From: JANXYY01 sp035530875 | GTDB lineage: Bacteria > Actinomycetota > Actinomycetes > Nanopelagicales > Nanopelagicaceae | Direction of reading: 5' to 3' | Assembly: GCA_035530875.1 (NCBI GenBank) | Contig: DATKUB010000075.1 | Location: 1-47,970 of the forward strand | Length of the DNA stretch: 47,970 nt | Shown here: one piece after another, positions 7,271 to 17,285 of the stretch | How positions within the stretch are numbered: the stretch's first letter is position 1 | How the letters are laid out: each line of letters begins with the position of its first letter | The notes under the pieces: model-generated | What the model was told of the DNA's origin: nothing | What the model saw: only the letters and a program-made list of their open reading frames with translations | Database searches by the model: none | Position numbers and translations under genes: made by a program

Positions 7271-8443
7271 TTACCTGACCCTCAAAGAAAGCATCATTGA
7301 TTCCAAGGCTAGAAGCGGCGCAACATTGAAATTGAGCATTCTTCGCGTGCTCATAATTGCATCAAGCTTGCCAATTGTCTCTTCAGAGCTACTCCGCTCG
7401 GCGAGCTGCACAATGTCATCTTCCATATCCTCATTTACAAAGGCGACTGCTGAGCCATTCTGCATGAACAGAACGTCGCGATAAAAGGATGCTAAATCAA
7501 GAAGGGATCGATCGAGGAATGCCCGATTTAGGGCTGTGGATCTCGACTTCTGGTCCTTCTCAAGTTCCTTTATCGCCTTGGCGGCCCCAGTTGCCAGGCC
7601 ACGTCCGGTAGCTCCAGCGCCCCAAGCCTCTTGAAGTGCAACCAATTCAGACTCATCCCTTGGTGCGATCTCCCTGGCTGACTCCTCTTGTGAAGCGGAG
7701 ATCAGATCGGCGGCAGCGGACATGCACTTGCCGATGTCGGTCAACCGCAGCGGCAGCTGGAGAACCTGGTGTCGGAAGCGTCTTGCTTGCTCGTCGGTAG
7801 CGATGCGCCTAGCCCTGCCGATATGGCCTTGACTGGCTTTGGCCGCGTGGTTGGCCATCATCTCGTCGATGCCGTCAACCTCTACCAACATCTGAGTGAT
7901 CGCTTTTGTTGACGGGGTGCGCAACTGAAGATGGCGGCAGCGCGAACGGATCGTCGGAATGAGATCGCCAAGGCTAGGGGCACAGAGCAGCCACACGGTG
8001 TAAGAACCCGGCTCTTCAATTGCCTTTAAGAGGGCGTTGGCTGCCGTCTCAGTTAGCCGATCTGCATCTTCAATGACAACCACCCGGTGTCGACCGACAC
8101 TGGGCGCCCAGGCTGAGCGAACAATCAGTTCTCGGATCTCGTCGGCTTTGATGGAAAGTCCCTCGGTCCGAATGACTTCGACATCAGGGTGAGAACCACG
8201 CAGGCTGGTACGACACTCATTGCATTCACCGCACCCTGCCTCGGAACAGACCAATGCAGTTGCGAAAGCGACTGCCGCATTTGACCGCCCCGACCCCGGC
8301 GGCCCCGTGAAGAGCCAAGCATGGGTCATGACTCCCAGCGGATCGAGGTCCGGACCCGTATTTGAAGCCGCCAATACGGCGCGTTCGAGGGTAGCGACAA
8401 CTTCATCCTGTCCGATCAGCGCGCGGAAAACTGGCGCTACCAC
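7271..8443 (-). CDS. holB: DNA polymerase III delta' subunit
   Basis: The 390-residue clamp-loader subunit has a P-loop-like GPPGSGRS at residues 47-54, with Arg in place of the catalytic Lys, and a zinc-binding set of cysteines at about 66, 71, 74 and 77. A conserved VVIEDADRLTETAANALLKAIEEP segment and an SRC sensor follow. Delta' joins delta and tau/gamma to load the beta sliding clamp; the degenerate P-loop fits its non-ATPase role. Translation starts at GTG 8443, only 2 bp after the tmk stop, so the two genes are almost certainly co-transcribed and coupled. Confidence 0.93.
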   Translation of the reverse strand: MVAPVFRALIGQDEVVATLERAVLAASNTGPDLDPLGVMTHAWLFTGPPGSGRSNAAVAFATALVCSEAGCGECNECRTSLRGSHPDVEVIRTEGLSIKADEIRELIVRSAWAPSVGRHRVVVIEDADRLTETAANALLKAIEEPGSYTVWLLCAPSLGDLIPTIRSRCRHLQLRTPSTKAITQMLVEVDGIDEMMANHAAKASQGHIGRARRIATDEQARRFRHQVLQLPLRLTDIGKCMSAAADLISASQEESAREIAPRDESELVALQEAWGAGATGRGLATGAAKAIKELEKDQKSRSTALNRAFLDRSLLDLASFYRDVLFMQNGSAVAFVNEDMEDDIVQLAERSSSEETIGKLDAIMSTRRMLNFNVAPLLALESMMLSLRVR

Positions 8444-8445
8444 GG

Positions 8446-10467
8446 CTACTTCACGCTCTTACGTTTAGCCAAGAGCTCTTCAAAGCGGACACGGATCAAT
8501 TCTGCAACTTCGTCTACCGATCCGGTCGCATCAACCACCAAATACCGATCCGGAGCTACCGTGGCCAACTGGAGAAAAGACCAGCGCACCCTTTCGTGAA
8601 ACTCGAGTGGTTCACTCTCGAGTCGATCTGGTATCCCACAGCGCTCAAGCCCAATCGAAGCTGGGATATCGAGAAGAACCGTTAGATCGGGGATAAGCCC
8701 TTCGGTAGCCCAACGTGAAATTCGCAGAACATCTTCACTGGGCAAGACTCGTCCGCTGCCTTGGTAGGCAAGCGATGAATCTACGTAACGGTCGCTAATC
8801 ACAACAGCGCCGCGATTTAGCGCCGGGCGCACAACCGAGTAGACGTGCTCTGCACGGTCAGCGGCATAGAGAAGGGCTTCTGCGCGCGGCGCCACTGCGC
8901 CAGTGCCCTTATCAAGTAAGAGTCGTCTGAGTTGACCGCCAAGATCGGTACCACCCGGCTCGCGCGTCAGAACAACTTCATAATCGCGGCCAACAAACCA
9001 GTCCCGCAATTGAACTGCTTGTGTAGATTTTCCAGATCCCTCGCCGCCTTCGAAGGCGATGAAGATGCCGTGCTTTTCGGACAGGGTTGCTACACCGACA
9101 TCTCCGCGAAGGGCTTCCACCAGATCCCTAAAGAGCGGAACCCCTTTGCGATCGTCCATTTGACGGTAGGAACTGACTCCAACAATCATCGCGACAAAAC
9201 CGCCAAGCAGCATCGTGAAGGCGGCTCCGTTGTAGTTCAGGACGATGTGACGAATATTGATTGAATGCTTTCCGATAGCTGCTGCAAGCACTGGTGAGAC
9301 TGCAAGCACCAGAACCAAAGTGATTCGAATCAGTGAATTGACGAAAGCAAAAGTTCGACCCCTCACTTCATCATGAACTTCAAGGCCCAGCATGGTGTAG
9401 CCCGAGACCCATGAGATTCCCGCAAAACTGCCAAGCACCAGGGCAATCAGAATCGCCATTACGAGGTTCGGAATTGCGGCAAGAAGCACCAGCGAGAAAC
9501 CGGCCATGGCAAGGGATAGGCCAAAGAGACGCTTACGCGAAAACCCGGCGAAGGTCTTAGGACCAAGCGCCATTCCAGCGGCTAAGCCAGTGAATACGGC
9601 GCCAAAAAGCATTCCGTATGCCGCATCACCTCCACCAAGATCGCCTACGTAGGTACGCGCCAATCCAATTACCGCGCCACCAGCTGCGAAGGCGCCGAGC
9701 ATTCCGACAACGAGTCCGCGCACGACCTTGGTCGTCCAGACAAATTTCCAACCGTCCAAAAAGGAACGAGCGATATTAGGGCTGGCTTTGTGAATACTGA
9801 CTTTTGCTTTAGGGATCTCTCTAAGCAGGTAGATGGTCAGCGCACTGAAGGCAAAACTGAGTGCATCAACATAGAGGGCAATATCAACTGGCTTGCCCTT
9901 GAAGAACCCAATGTCGGCGGCAAGAGCGGAGTTGATCAGGGCCATTAGCGAGAAAAGTGCCGCTGCAATCGGTGCGGTGCCGTAAGCCACAAGAAGGCTC
10001 ACCTGATTGGCTGCCTCTAGCCGATCTCGTGGTACGAGATTGGGAACCGTGGCTTCCTTGGCCGGGCCCCAGAAAAGCGTTACTGATTCAATCAGAACCG
10101 TCGCGGTGTATAGCCACCAGTAGGTACGAACAAGTGGAATAGATGCAAAGAGAACAAATCGCAGGACATCGCAGGTGACCATGAGTCGGCGCCGATCGAA
10201 TCGATCGGCGATCACACCTGCGAGTGGACCAAGTAGTACGGCTGGAATGAGTCGGACGATAAAGACACCGGCAATTGCGACGTTTGCCTTTGCGTAATTG
10301 TTACCAGAAAGCTGCTTTGCCAACGCGGTTGTAGCTAGCAGGCCGAGCCAATCGCCCAGACTGCCAAACGCGAGCGCTCGCCAGAGTTTGCGGAACGCCG
10401 GAATTGCCAGCACCCCTCGTAAATCTCCCTGTGCCGGCGGGGCGGGTTTGGGTAACGCATTCGACAT
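8446..10467 (-). CDS. tmk: MFS transporter - thymidylate kinase fusion
   Basis: The 673-residue protein joins two parts. Residues about 20-450 form an MFS-type membrane domain with many helices and the motif GVIADRFDRRR near residue 85. Residues from about 465 form a dTMP kinase with the P-loop EGGEGSGKST, then LTREPGGTDLG and ISDRYVDSSLAYQG. The kinase makes dTDP from dTMP for DNA synthesis. This fusion is known in many actinobacteria; what the membrane part carries is not established. The stop codon lies 2 bp before holB and the start 9 bp after the topA stop. The kinase domain looks intact and is the only dTMP kinase in the window. Confidence 0.93.
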   Translation of the reverse strand: MSNALPKPAPPAQGDLRGVLAIPAFRKLWRALAFGSLGDWLGLLATTALAKQLSGNNYAKANVAIAGVFIVRLIPAVLLGPLAGVIADRFDRRRLMVTCDVLRFVLFASIPLVRTYWWLYTATVLIESVTLFWGPAKEATVPNLVPRDRLEAANQVSLLVAYGTAPIAAALFSLMALINSALAADIGFFKGKPVDIALYVDALSFAFSALTIYLLREIPKAKVSIHKASPNIARSFLDGWKFVWTTKVVRGLVVGMLGAFAAGGAVIGLARTYVGDLGGGDAAYGMLFGAVFTGLAAGMALGPKTFAGFSRKRLFGLSLAMAGFSLVLLAAIPNLVMAILIALVLGSFAGISWVSGYTMLGLEVHDEVRGRTFAFVNSLIRITLVLVLAVSPVLAAAIGKHSINIRHIVLNYNGAAFTMLLGGFVAMIVGVSSYRQMDDRKGVPLFRDLVEALRGDVGVATLSEKHGIFIAFEGGEGSGKSTQAVQLRDWFVGRDYEVVLTREPGGTDLGGQLRRLLLDKGTGAVAPRAEALLYAADRAEHVYSVVRPALNRGAVVISDRYVDSSLAYQGSGRVLPSEDVLRISRWATEGLIPDLTVLLDIPASIGLERCGIPDRLESEPLEFHERVRWSFLQLATVAPDRYLVVDATGSVDEVAELIRVRFEELLAKRKSVK

Positions 10468-10476
10468 GTCGTCAGC

Positions 10477-13176
10477 CTATCCGCGAGGGGCGCTGGCTTT
10501 AGTTGCGGGTTTCACTGCGGATTTAGTTGCAGATTTCTTCTTCGCCGGCGATTTCTTAGCAGTGGCCTTCTTTGCAGCGCCCTTTTTAGCTGGGGCTTTC
10601 CGCCCTCTTGCCGGTTTTTTGGCGCCGCCATTTTCGGCGTCGTAGGCACGTCGTTCGGCGAGCATTTCTAGGCCGCGTTCAAGGGTGAGCAATTCAAGAA
10701 CATCGGTCTTACGAAGCGATGCGTTCGTCTCGCCGTCGGTCACGTAGGCACCGAATCGACCATCTTTGACCACCACACTTCGACTGGTAGCTGGATCGAG
10801 CCCCAGATCTTTCAAAGGTGGCTTTGGCGCGCCTCGTCCCCGCGTTTTCGGCAGGGCCAAGATCGCCGCCGCTTCATCAAGGGTGATGGTGAGTATTTGA
10901 TCTTCAGAAGAAATGCTCCGCGTATCGCCTTCGCGCTTTATGTAGGGACCATATGGTCCATTGCTAGCGATCACGTCGGCGCCATCAAGTTGCCCAACGG
11001 TTCGTGGCAGGGTCAGCAGCATCAGAGCAGTATCCAAATCGATCGCGCTGACATCCATCGACGCAAACACGGATGCGTTCTTTGGCTTCGCCCCCTTGGG
11101 TGCGTCCTCTGGCAAGACCTCAGTGACATAAGGGCCAAACCGTCCGACCTTAGCGAAAATTTGCCTACCAGTTTCCGGGTTAACCCCAAGAAGACGCTCT
11201 CCACTTGGGCGATCGAAAAGTTCCTTTGCCTTTTCAAGAGTCAACTCATCAGGTGCAATGGTGTCGGGAACGCTCGTCGTCCGTCGCTCTTCGCCTTCGC
11301 CTTGCTCGAGGAAGGTGCCGAACTTTCCAACTCGAACATTTATGCCTTCACCTAGCGCGAAACTGTTTACTTCGCGGGCATCGATATTCGTGATGTCAGC
11401 CGTTAGATCGTTGAGCCCGACAATCCCGTCATGGCCAAAATAGAACTTGGTGAGCCAAGCCACCCGCTCCTCTTCCCCCGCCGCAATACGATCAAGATCG
11501 GATTCCATCCCGGCCGTGAAGTCGTAATCGACCAGACGGGCAAAATGCTCCTCCAGTAGGTTGCACACAGCGAAACCGATAAAAGACGGAACGAGAGCCC
11601 GACCGCGCTTGCCGACGTATCCTCGGTCTTGAATCGTTTGTAGAGTGGCGGCGAAAGTGGACGGCCGACCAATTCCAAGTTCTTCCAACCTGGCAACCAG
11701 ACTCGGCTCGGTATAGCGAGCAGGTGGCTTGGTCTCATGGCCATCCGCCAGATACGACTCCACGTCGACAACTTCGCCTTTGGTGAGTGGCGGCAACCGG
11801 CGGGCCTCTTCATCGTCTTGATTGTCGTCCTGTGCTTCTTCATAGGCGGCCAGGCAGCCAGCGAATTTGAGAACGGTTCCACTGGCCCGGAAGATCAACT
11901 TCTTACCGTCGGTCGTCGTGGTTTCCAGATCGGCCCGCATCTGAAGTTTTCTGGCATCAGCCATTTGAGAGGCAACCGTGCGCTTCCAGATCAAGTCGTA
12001 AAGCGCGAGTTCATCACGCGAAATTTCGTTTGCGACCTCGCCCGGGGTGCGGAAACTCTCTCCCGATGGTCGAATCGCTTCGTGCGCTTCTTGTGCGTTC
12101 TTGGCCTTGCCCGTGTATTGGCGGGGCGATTCGGCGACGTGGTCGGCGCCATAAAGGGATCGTGCCGCCTCACGTGCAGCGGCGATTGCAGACTGGGACA
12201 GGGTTGGTGAATCAGTACGCATATAAGTGATGTAGCCGTTTTCATAGAGGCGCTGGGCGACTCGCATGGTGAGTTGAGCGCCCCAGCCAAGTCGTCGGCC
12301 CGCATCTTGCTGCAGAGTAGATGTCGTAAATGGTGCCTTTGGTTTTTCGATTCGAGGTGATTCCTCGACGCTAGTAACAACAAAGTGCTTGCCGGTCAAT
12401 GATTCGACCAGGGCCTGCGCTGTGCTCTCGTCCAGCAGCTCAATTTCGGACCGGGCGGCAAGCGCCCCTTTGCTGTCGAAGTCTTTGCCCACCGCCAGGC
12501 GTTTGCCGTCGATCGTAAGCAAGCGCGCTTGGAATCCCGGACCGCAAGTGGCGGTGACGTTCCACCATTGTGATGAGCGGAAGGCCATTCGTTCGCGCTC
12601 GCGCTCGACGACCAGTCTCAGGGCAACCGACTGGACTCGACCGGCCGACAGGCCCACCTTAATTTTTTTCCAGAGGACCGGTGATAGGCGATAGCCGAAA
12701 AGGCGATCAAGGATTCTTCTGGTCTCTTGGGCATCCACCAGGCGCAAATCCAGATCTCGAGTATGGCTGGCAGCCGCCCTAATCGCATCGGCGGTGATCT
12801 CATGAAAAACCATTCGCTTGACCGGAACCTTGGGTTTTAAAACTTCGAGCAGGTGCCAGGCGATTGCCTCGCCTTCGCGGTCCTCATCAGTGGCCAGCAG
12901 AAGCTCGTCGCACTCTTTTAATAGTGCTTTTAATTCGGTGATCTTCCGCTTTTTATCCGGGTGAACCACGTATAGGGGCTCAAAATCGTGTTCAATGTCG
13001 ACGCCCTCCTTAGCCCAGGCGACCTTTTTGAACTCAGCCGGGATTTCGGAGGCCCGCTGCGGGAGATCGCGAATATGGCCGATGCTGGCCTCGACCACGT
13101 AGTCGGGGCCAAGGAATTCGGCAATCTTCTTGGCCTTCGCGGGAGATTCCACGATGACCAGGTGGCGCAGCGCCAA
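10477..13176 (-). CDS. topA: DNA topoisomerase I
   Basis: The 899-residue type IA topoisomerase begins with the Toprim domain (VIVESPAKAKKI near residue 8; DEDREGEAIAWH near residue 97). It carries the active-site region GYITYMRTDSPTLS, where the tyrosine before MRTDS attacks DNA. No four-cysteine zinc fingers are visible. Instead there are C-terminal repeat domains and a long lysine/alanine tail (KKGAAKKATAKKSPAKKK), as is typical for actinobacteria. It relaxes negative supercoils. The start is probably TTG 13176, preceded by GGAGAG with 5-bp spacing. It is the first gene of the topA-tmk-holB-hydrolase operon. Confidence 0.96.
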   Translation of the reverse strand: MALRHLVIVESPAKAKKIAEFLGPDYVVEASIGHIRDLPQRASEIPAEFKKVAWAKEGVDIEHDFEPLYVVHPDKKRKITELKALLKECDELLLATDEDREGEAIAWHLLEVLKPKVPVKRMVFHEITADAIRAAASHTRDLDLRLVDAQETRRILDRLFGYRLSPVLWKKIKVGLSAGRVQSVALRLVVERERERMAFRSSQWWNVTATCGPGFQARLLTIDGKRLAVGKDFDSKGALAARSEIELLDESTAQALVESLTGKHFVVTSVEESPRIEKPKAPFTTSTLQQDAGRRLGWGAQLTMRVAQRLYENGYITYMRTDSPTLSQSAIAAAREAARSLYGADHVAESPRQYTGKAKNAQEAHEAIRPSGESFRTPGEVANEISRDELALYDLIWKRTVASQMADARKLQMRADLETTTTDGKKLIFRASGTVLKFAGCLAAYEEAQDDNQDDEEARRLPPLTKGEVVDVESYLADGHETKPPARYTEPSLVARLEELGIGRPSTFAATLQTIQDRGYVGKRGRALVPSFIGFAVCNLLEEHFARLVDYDFTAGMESDLDRIAAGEEERVAWLTKFYFGHDGIVGLNDLTADITNIDAREVNSFALGEGINVRVGKFGTFLEQGEGEERRTTSVPDTIAPDELTLEKAKELFDRPSGERLLGVNPETGRQIFAKVGRFGPYVTEVLPEDAPKGAKPKNASVFASMDVSAIDLDTALMLLTLPRTVGQLDGADVIASNGPYGPYIKREGDTRSISSEDQILTITLDEAAAILALPKTRGRGAPKPPLKDLGLDPATSRSVVVKDGRFGAYVTDGETNASLRKTDVLELLTLERGLEMLAERRAYDAENGGAKKPARGRKAPAKKGAAKKATAKKSPAKKKSATKSAVKPATKASAPRG

Positions 13177-13302
13177 ATTAACTCTCCAATGCTTGATTTA
13201 ACCCATCCCTGAGACCAGGAAAGGAAGGTTATCGGTCAAGAGTCTGGCGGCAACTAACCCGCTTCTGTCAAACGCAACCAGCCAGTCCGCTAAGTCTAAT
13301 TC

Positions 13303-14421
13303 CTATCTTTGCAGGTCAGTGGGGTAAACAAAGAATCCTTCGGCGACCAGCGCCTTGATCGGCTCGACCAGATCCAAGTCTGCTAGACCCGGGGCTAGTC
13401 GCCTGGCAACCACGCCGATGGGCTCTGAACCATCTGCGGACCCGGCGATCTCAGCGCCAAGGTGATCAATGGCACCGGCGCGGCGCCAACCATGCAGTTG
13501 CCGGATAGTGCCGGCCAAGATCTCGACTCCAGGCGCCAGGGCGAGGTGGAGGTTGAGGATCCCTGAATCATCCAGATCCTGCACCAGGTCAAAATCGGCG
13601 AACCGTCTGGTCACCCACTCCCCGAGCGGCGAATCGATTGGATGACGAACTTCTTCCAGCCGTCGCCACGGCCACAACCGACCGCTTTTATGCAGTACCA
13701 CCCAGCCGAATCCGATCGAGTTGATGCCCTCATCTTTGAAGTAAGAAAGCCACTCGAGCCGCTCTTGGTCGGCTTGCAGATTCGATTCGTCACCGGAATC
13801 TTTCGCCCATAGATCCACGTAATCCTCGACGCCAAGAACTTCGCGCTGAACCGCCCAACCATCGCAGCCCTCGTTTTCGGCCAACCAGGACACCACGCGC
13901 TCGCGCCAATCTTGTCCGTCCTTGTGAATCCAATTTGTAAGTGCCACAAACCACCCGTCGTCAGTTAGGTGATTGGCCGCGCCTGAGACCAGAAGGCGCG
14001 AAACGTCATCTCCCGTCATGCCACCATCGCGGTAACTGAAACGAGCTTTGGGCGAGATTACGAAGGGCGGATTGCTGACAATGAGATCGAAGCACTCTCC
14101 TACGACAGGTTCATAAAGACTGCCAAGCCGCAGATCAAACTCGACACCGGAGCACCTTGCCGTCTCTGCCGCCAATTCAAGCGCTCGTGGGTTGAGATCG
14201 GTTGCCACAATTTTCGAGACATGTGTTGAAAGGTGGAGAGATTGAATTCCACCACCACATCCCAGATCTAGGGCGGATTCGAACGGGATTCTGGGGATCA
14301 AAGACGCAAGCGTGGCCGAGGCGCCACCAGCGCCAACCACAAAATCGGCCCGCCTAGGAGACCCCTCGTCGCTGGCGAGAAACCACTCGTGAACTCCATC
14401 TGAGTATGGCTCGATTTTCAC
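13303..14421 (-). CDS. topA-linked SAM-dependent methyltransferase lacking the usual N-terminal domain
   Basis: The 372-residue product has SAM motif I ALDLGCGGGIQSLHLS near residue 50, TDLNPRALELA, and the catalytic NPPF motif (SNPPFVISP near residue 115). NPPF is typical of methyltransferases acting on glutamine amides or nucleobase amino groups. Actinobacterial homologues beside topA usually carry a further N-terminal region (DUF7059) of over 100 residues. Here the protein starts just where the conserved PY.D..H.W core begins. Upstream the frame meets a TAA only about 20 codons earlier, and the hppA terminator occupies the gap. Start GTG 14421 follows AAAGGGA. Substrate unknown. Confidence 0.8.
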   Translation of the reverse strand: MKIEPYSDGVHEWFLASDEGSPRRADFVVGAGGASATLASLIPRIPFESALDLGCGGGIQSLHLSTHVSKIVATDLNPRALELAAETARCSGVEFDLRLGSLYEPVVGECFDLIVSNPPFVISPKARFSYRDGGMTGDDVSRLLVSGAANHLTDDGWFVALTNWIHKDGQDWRERVVSWLAENEGCDGWAVQREVLGVEDYVDLWAKDSGDESNLQADQERLEWLSYFKDEGINSIGFGWVVLHKSGRLWPWRRLEEVRHPIDSPLGEWVTRRFADFDLVQDLDDSGILNLHLALAPGVEILAGTIRQLHGWRRAGAIDHLGAEIAGSADGSEPIGVVARRLAPGLADLDLVEPIKALVAEGFFVYPTDLQR

Positions 14422-14478
14422 GATGTGATCCCTTTCAATCGCAAATCCAGACGGAGTGGAACGGCCGCCAAATGATTA

Positions 14479-14502
14479 GGGGACCCGGAATTCCGAGCCC
14501 CC
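14479..14502 (-). terminator. Strand-specific terminator hairpin after hppA
   Basis: In the minus-strand transcript GGGGGCUCGG pairs with CCGGGUCCCC around an AAUU loop, giving a 10-bp stem with two G-U pairs. On the plus strand those become A-C mismatches, so the hairpin is stable only in the hppA direction. It lies 22 bp after the hppA stop. The following T-run is poor. Confidence 0.55.
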
Positions 14503-14523
14503 CAACCACCAACTTCGTTATCC

Positions 14524-16797
14524 CTAGCCGATCTGAGTCGACTTCCGCTTTGTGTTGATCATGGCGCCGACGATTATCGCCACCGCAAGCAGGGCAATCG
14601 CCGTACGAAGCCCGGCATTTGCACCAGCACCAAGGGTCATGCTGATGATTGCTGGCGTGATCAAAAGACCCACTAGGTTCATCACCTTGATGAGCGGGTT
14701 GATCGCAGGGCCGGCAGTGTCCTTGAACGGATCGCCGACGGTGTCGCCGATAACCGTGGCCGCGTGGGCAGCCGAGCCCTTGCCGCCATGGTGACCGTCT
14801 TCGATCATTTTCTTGGCGTTATCCCAAGCGCCACCGGAGTTGGCTAGGAAGACCGCCATCAGGGTCCCGGTAGCGATTGCGCCAGCGAGATAGGCACCCA
14901 AGGCGCCAACGCCGAGGCCAAAGCCGACCGCGATTGGCGCGAGCACTGCGAGCAGGCCAGGAGTGGCTAGTTCGCGAAGCGAATCCTGGGTGCAGATATC
15001 GACTACCCGACCGTATTCAGGCTTCTCGGTACCCGCCATGATCCCAGGGTGGAGACGGAACTGGTTGCGGACTTCAACCACGACGGCACCGGCAGCACGC
15101 GATACCGCGTTGATGGCAAGGCCCGAAAAGAGGAAGACCACTGCTGCGCCGATGATGGCGCCGACCAGGTTCCGCGGGTTGGCAACGTCGAGTACGCCTT
15201 GGAATTCAAGCAACTTGGTTGTTGCGCCACTGCTAGCCACCGCGTTTTTAATCGCGTCGGTGAATGAACCAAAGAGTGCGGTGGCCGCAAGCACAGCGGT
15301 TGCGATTGCGATTCCCTTAGTGATGGCTTTGGTGGTGTTACCGACTGCATCAAGTGAGCTGAGGACCTTGGCGCCTTCGCCGTGAACATCGCCAGACATT
15401 TCCGCGATGCCTTGCGCATTGTCGGAGATGGGGCCGAACGTATCCATGGCCACAATCACGCCGACCGTTGTGAGCAGGCCGCAGCCGGCGAGCGCGACGG
15501 CGAACAGTGACAGAACAACATTGCCGGTGCCGAGAAGGAACGCTCCGAACACCGCGGACGCAATCAGCAGTGCCGAATAAACAGCTGATTCAAAGCCCAC
15601 CGAGATCCCAGCCAGGATCACCGTTGCGGCACCGGTCTGGGAAGACGCGGCAACGTCATTTACCGGTCGCTTGCCGATCTCAGTGAAGTGTGCGGTTAGC
15701 AACTGGATAGCACCAGCCAAAACAATTCCAATCAGTACCGAAGCAAACGCAACGATCCGTGGGTTGGCCGTCGAGTCGATGTGGACTCCTGCCAATTCGG
15801 CAAATGACGCAGGGAGATAGGCGAAAGTCGCCACCCCGACCAGGACCGCACTTACCGAAGCGGAAACGAAGAAGGAACGATTGATTGCAGACATTGCGCT
15901 CTTGTCGCTAGCGCGGAGCTTCATGATGAAGATTCCAATGACGGCGGTAAGAACACCAAGGGCGGGCACGATCAGCGGGAAGATCAGGCCGACAGCGCCG
16001 AAGGCCGCCTTGCCGAGAATCAATGCGGCAACGAGGGTGACCGCATACGACTCGAAGAGGTCCGCCGCCATTCCTGCACAGTCACCGACGTTGTCACCGA
16101 CGTTGTCGGCAATCGTCGCAGCATTACGCGGGTCATCCTCAGGAATGCCTTGCTCCACTTTTCCAACGAGGTCAGCTCCGACGTCTGCAGCTTTGGTGAA
16201 GATCCCGCCACCAACACGCATGAACATGGCCAGCATGGCAGCACCGAAGCCAAAGCCCTCAAGCACTGAAGGCGCATCGCCCTTATAGATAATGACAACT
16301 GTTGAGGCACCAAGAAGTCCGAGCCCGACGGTCATCATTCCAACGACGCCACCGGTACGGAAGGCAATCCGCACGGCAGGCTCTGCACCTTCGTCTTTGG
16401 CGGCGGCGGCGACCCGGACGTTGGCCCGAACAGCTAGCCACATTCCGTTGTAACCAACTAGAGCCGAGAAGACAGCGCCAATCAGGAAGAACAACGACCG
16501 GCCGATCCTGATCTCACCACTGCCCGGAAGGGCAAAGAGGATGAAAAAAACCAAGACCACGAAGACCGAGAGAGTTTTGAATTGGCGAGAAAGATAAGCA
16601 GACGCGCCTTCTTGAATGGCTGCGGCGATCTCTTTCATCTTTGGGGTGCCGTCAGGAGCGGCCAGAACTTGCTTGCGCAGGAAATAGGCGACGACAAGGG
16701 CTGCGAGGGAAATTACCAGTACGGCGAACGCATAAGTCAGGTTGCTCCCCGACAGATGGATCGTGGCCCCCTCTGCGTTGAGGTGGGTCATGGACAT
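14524..16797 (-). CDS. hppA: Membrane-bound proton-pumping pyrophosphatase (K+-independent type)
   Basis: The 757-residue integral membrane protein, with about 15-16 helices, couples pyrophosphate hydrolysis to ion export. The substrate-binding signature DVGADLVGKVE and the following DNVGDNVGDCAGMAADLFESY are present, as is a second acidic cluster near the C terminus (GDTVGDPFKDTAGPA). The segment GNTTKAITKG has lysine where K+-dependent enzymes have alanine, so by family rules it is a K+-independent, most likely H+-pumping enzyme. The ATG at 16797 has GGAGG 4 bp upstream. A terminator hairpin follows the stop. The same gene sits near topA in Streptomyces and relatives. Confidence 0.95.
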   Translation of the reverse strand: MSMTHLNAEGATIHLSGSNLTYAFAVLVISLAALVVAYFLRKQVLAAPDGTPKMKEIAAAIQEGASAYLSRQFKTLSVFVVLVFFILFALPGSGEIRIGRSLFFLIGAVFSALVGYNGMWLAVRANVRVAAAAKDEGAEPAVRIAFRTGGVVGMMTVGLGLLGASTVVIIYKGDAPSVLEGFGFGAAMLAMFMRVGGGIFTKAADVGADLVGKVEQGIPEDDPRNAATIADNVGDNVGDCAGMAADLFESYAVTLVAALILGKAAFGAVGLIFPLIVPALGVLTAVIGIFIMKLRASDKSAMSAINRSFFVSASVSAVLVGVATFAYLPASFAELAGVHIDSTANPRIVAFASVLIGIVLAGAIQLLTAHFTEIGKRPVNDVAASSQTGAATVILAGISVGFESAVYSALLIASAVFGAFLLGTGNVVLSLFAVALAGCGLLTTVGVIVAMDTFGPISDNAQGIAEMSGDVHGEGAKVLSSLDAVGNTTKAITKGIAIATAVLAATALFGSFTDAIKNAVASSGATTKLLEFQGVLDVANPRNLVGAIIGAAVVFLFSGLAINAVSRAAGAVVVEVRNQFRLHPGIMAGTEKPEYGRVVDICTQDSLRELATPGLLAVLAPIAVGFGLGVGALGAYLAGAIATGTLMAVFLANSGGAWDNAKKMIEDGHHGGKGSAAHAATVIGDTVGDPFKDTAGPAINPLIKVMNLVGLLITPAIISMTLGAGANAGLRTAIALLAVAIIVGAMINTKRKSTQIG

Positions 16798-16871
16798 ACG
16801 TCCTCCAAGTTTGAGGTTGGTTCCGGGGGTTTACCCGATAGACGGCGAGAGTCTACGGCGCTCAGGGAGGG

Positions 16872-17285
16872 CTAAGCGACCCAACCGGCCTTTGCCGAGG
16901 CTGTGATCTGTGCCGGTAGCAGGCGTCGGACGAGTCGAGGAAGGGAGACCGGCGGGGCTGCCTGGAGCGTGATCAAGAGCGTTCCGGCTCCTGATGAATC
17001 GATTCGGCACTCGCTCATTTCAACCAGCCAGCCGCTCACCTGCCGGTTAACGCTCTCCTTTGCGATGGCGCACCCGGCGCCTGGGACAGCTAAGAAGGAG
17101 GCACCAGCCAGCGCTGCGATATCGGCAACCTGCCGGAGTCGCTGTTCAGCCGCACTGACGATCACAAAGCTGGTGATCAGGATGAGGAAGGGAACCAGCA
17201 TCGAAACCACCAGTAGGAGCCAGATAGTCGCGCTGCCCCGCTGAAAACAGCCCGGCCGCGATTTTGTCGAGCATTGAAATCTCAC
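16872..17285 (-). CDS. TadG/TadE-like pilus-associated protein (secretion neighbourhood)
   Basis: The 137-residue product has a short basic N terminus, one long hydrophobic helix (about residues 21-45), then AEQRLRQVADIAALAGA near residue 46, the hallmark of TadG-like or Rv3654c-type proteins. The rest is a small extracytoplasmic domain. Such minor pilin-like proteins belong to the Flp/Tad secretion cluster. The GTG start at 17285 overlaps the TAG stop of the preceding TadE-like gene by one base, which indicates coupling. It is the last gene of the cluster before hppA. Confidence 0.75.
   Translation of the reverse strand: MRFQCSTKSRPGCFQRGSATIWLLLVVSMLVPFLILITSFVIVSAAEQRLRQVADIAALAGASFLAVPGAGCAIAKESVNRQVSGWLVEMSECRIDSSGAGTLLITLQAAPPVSLPRLVRRLLPAQITASAKAGWVA

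Noticed and set aside
11022..11237. Small antisense and out-of-frame ORFs over topA
   Set aside because: All are shadows of the topA coding frame.
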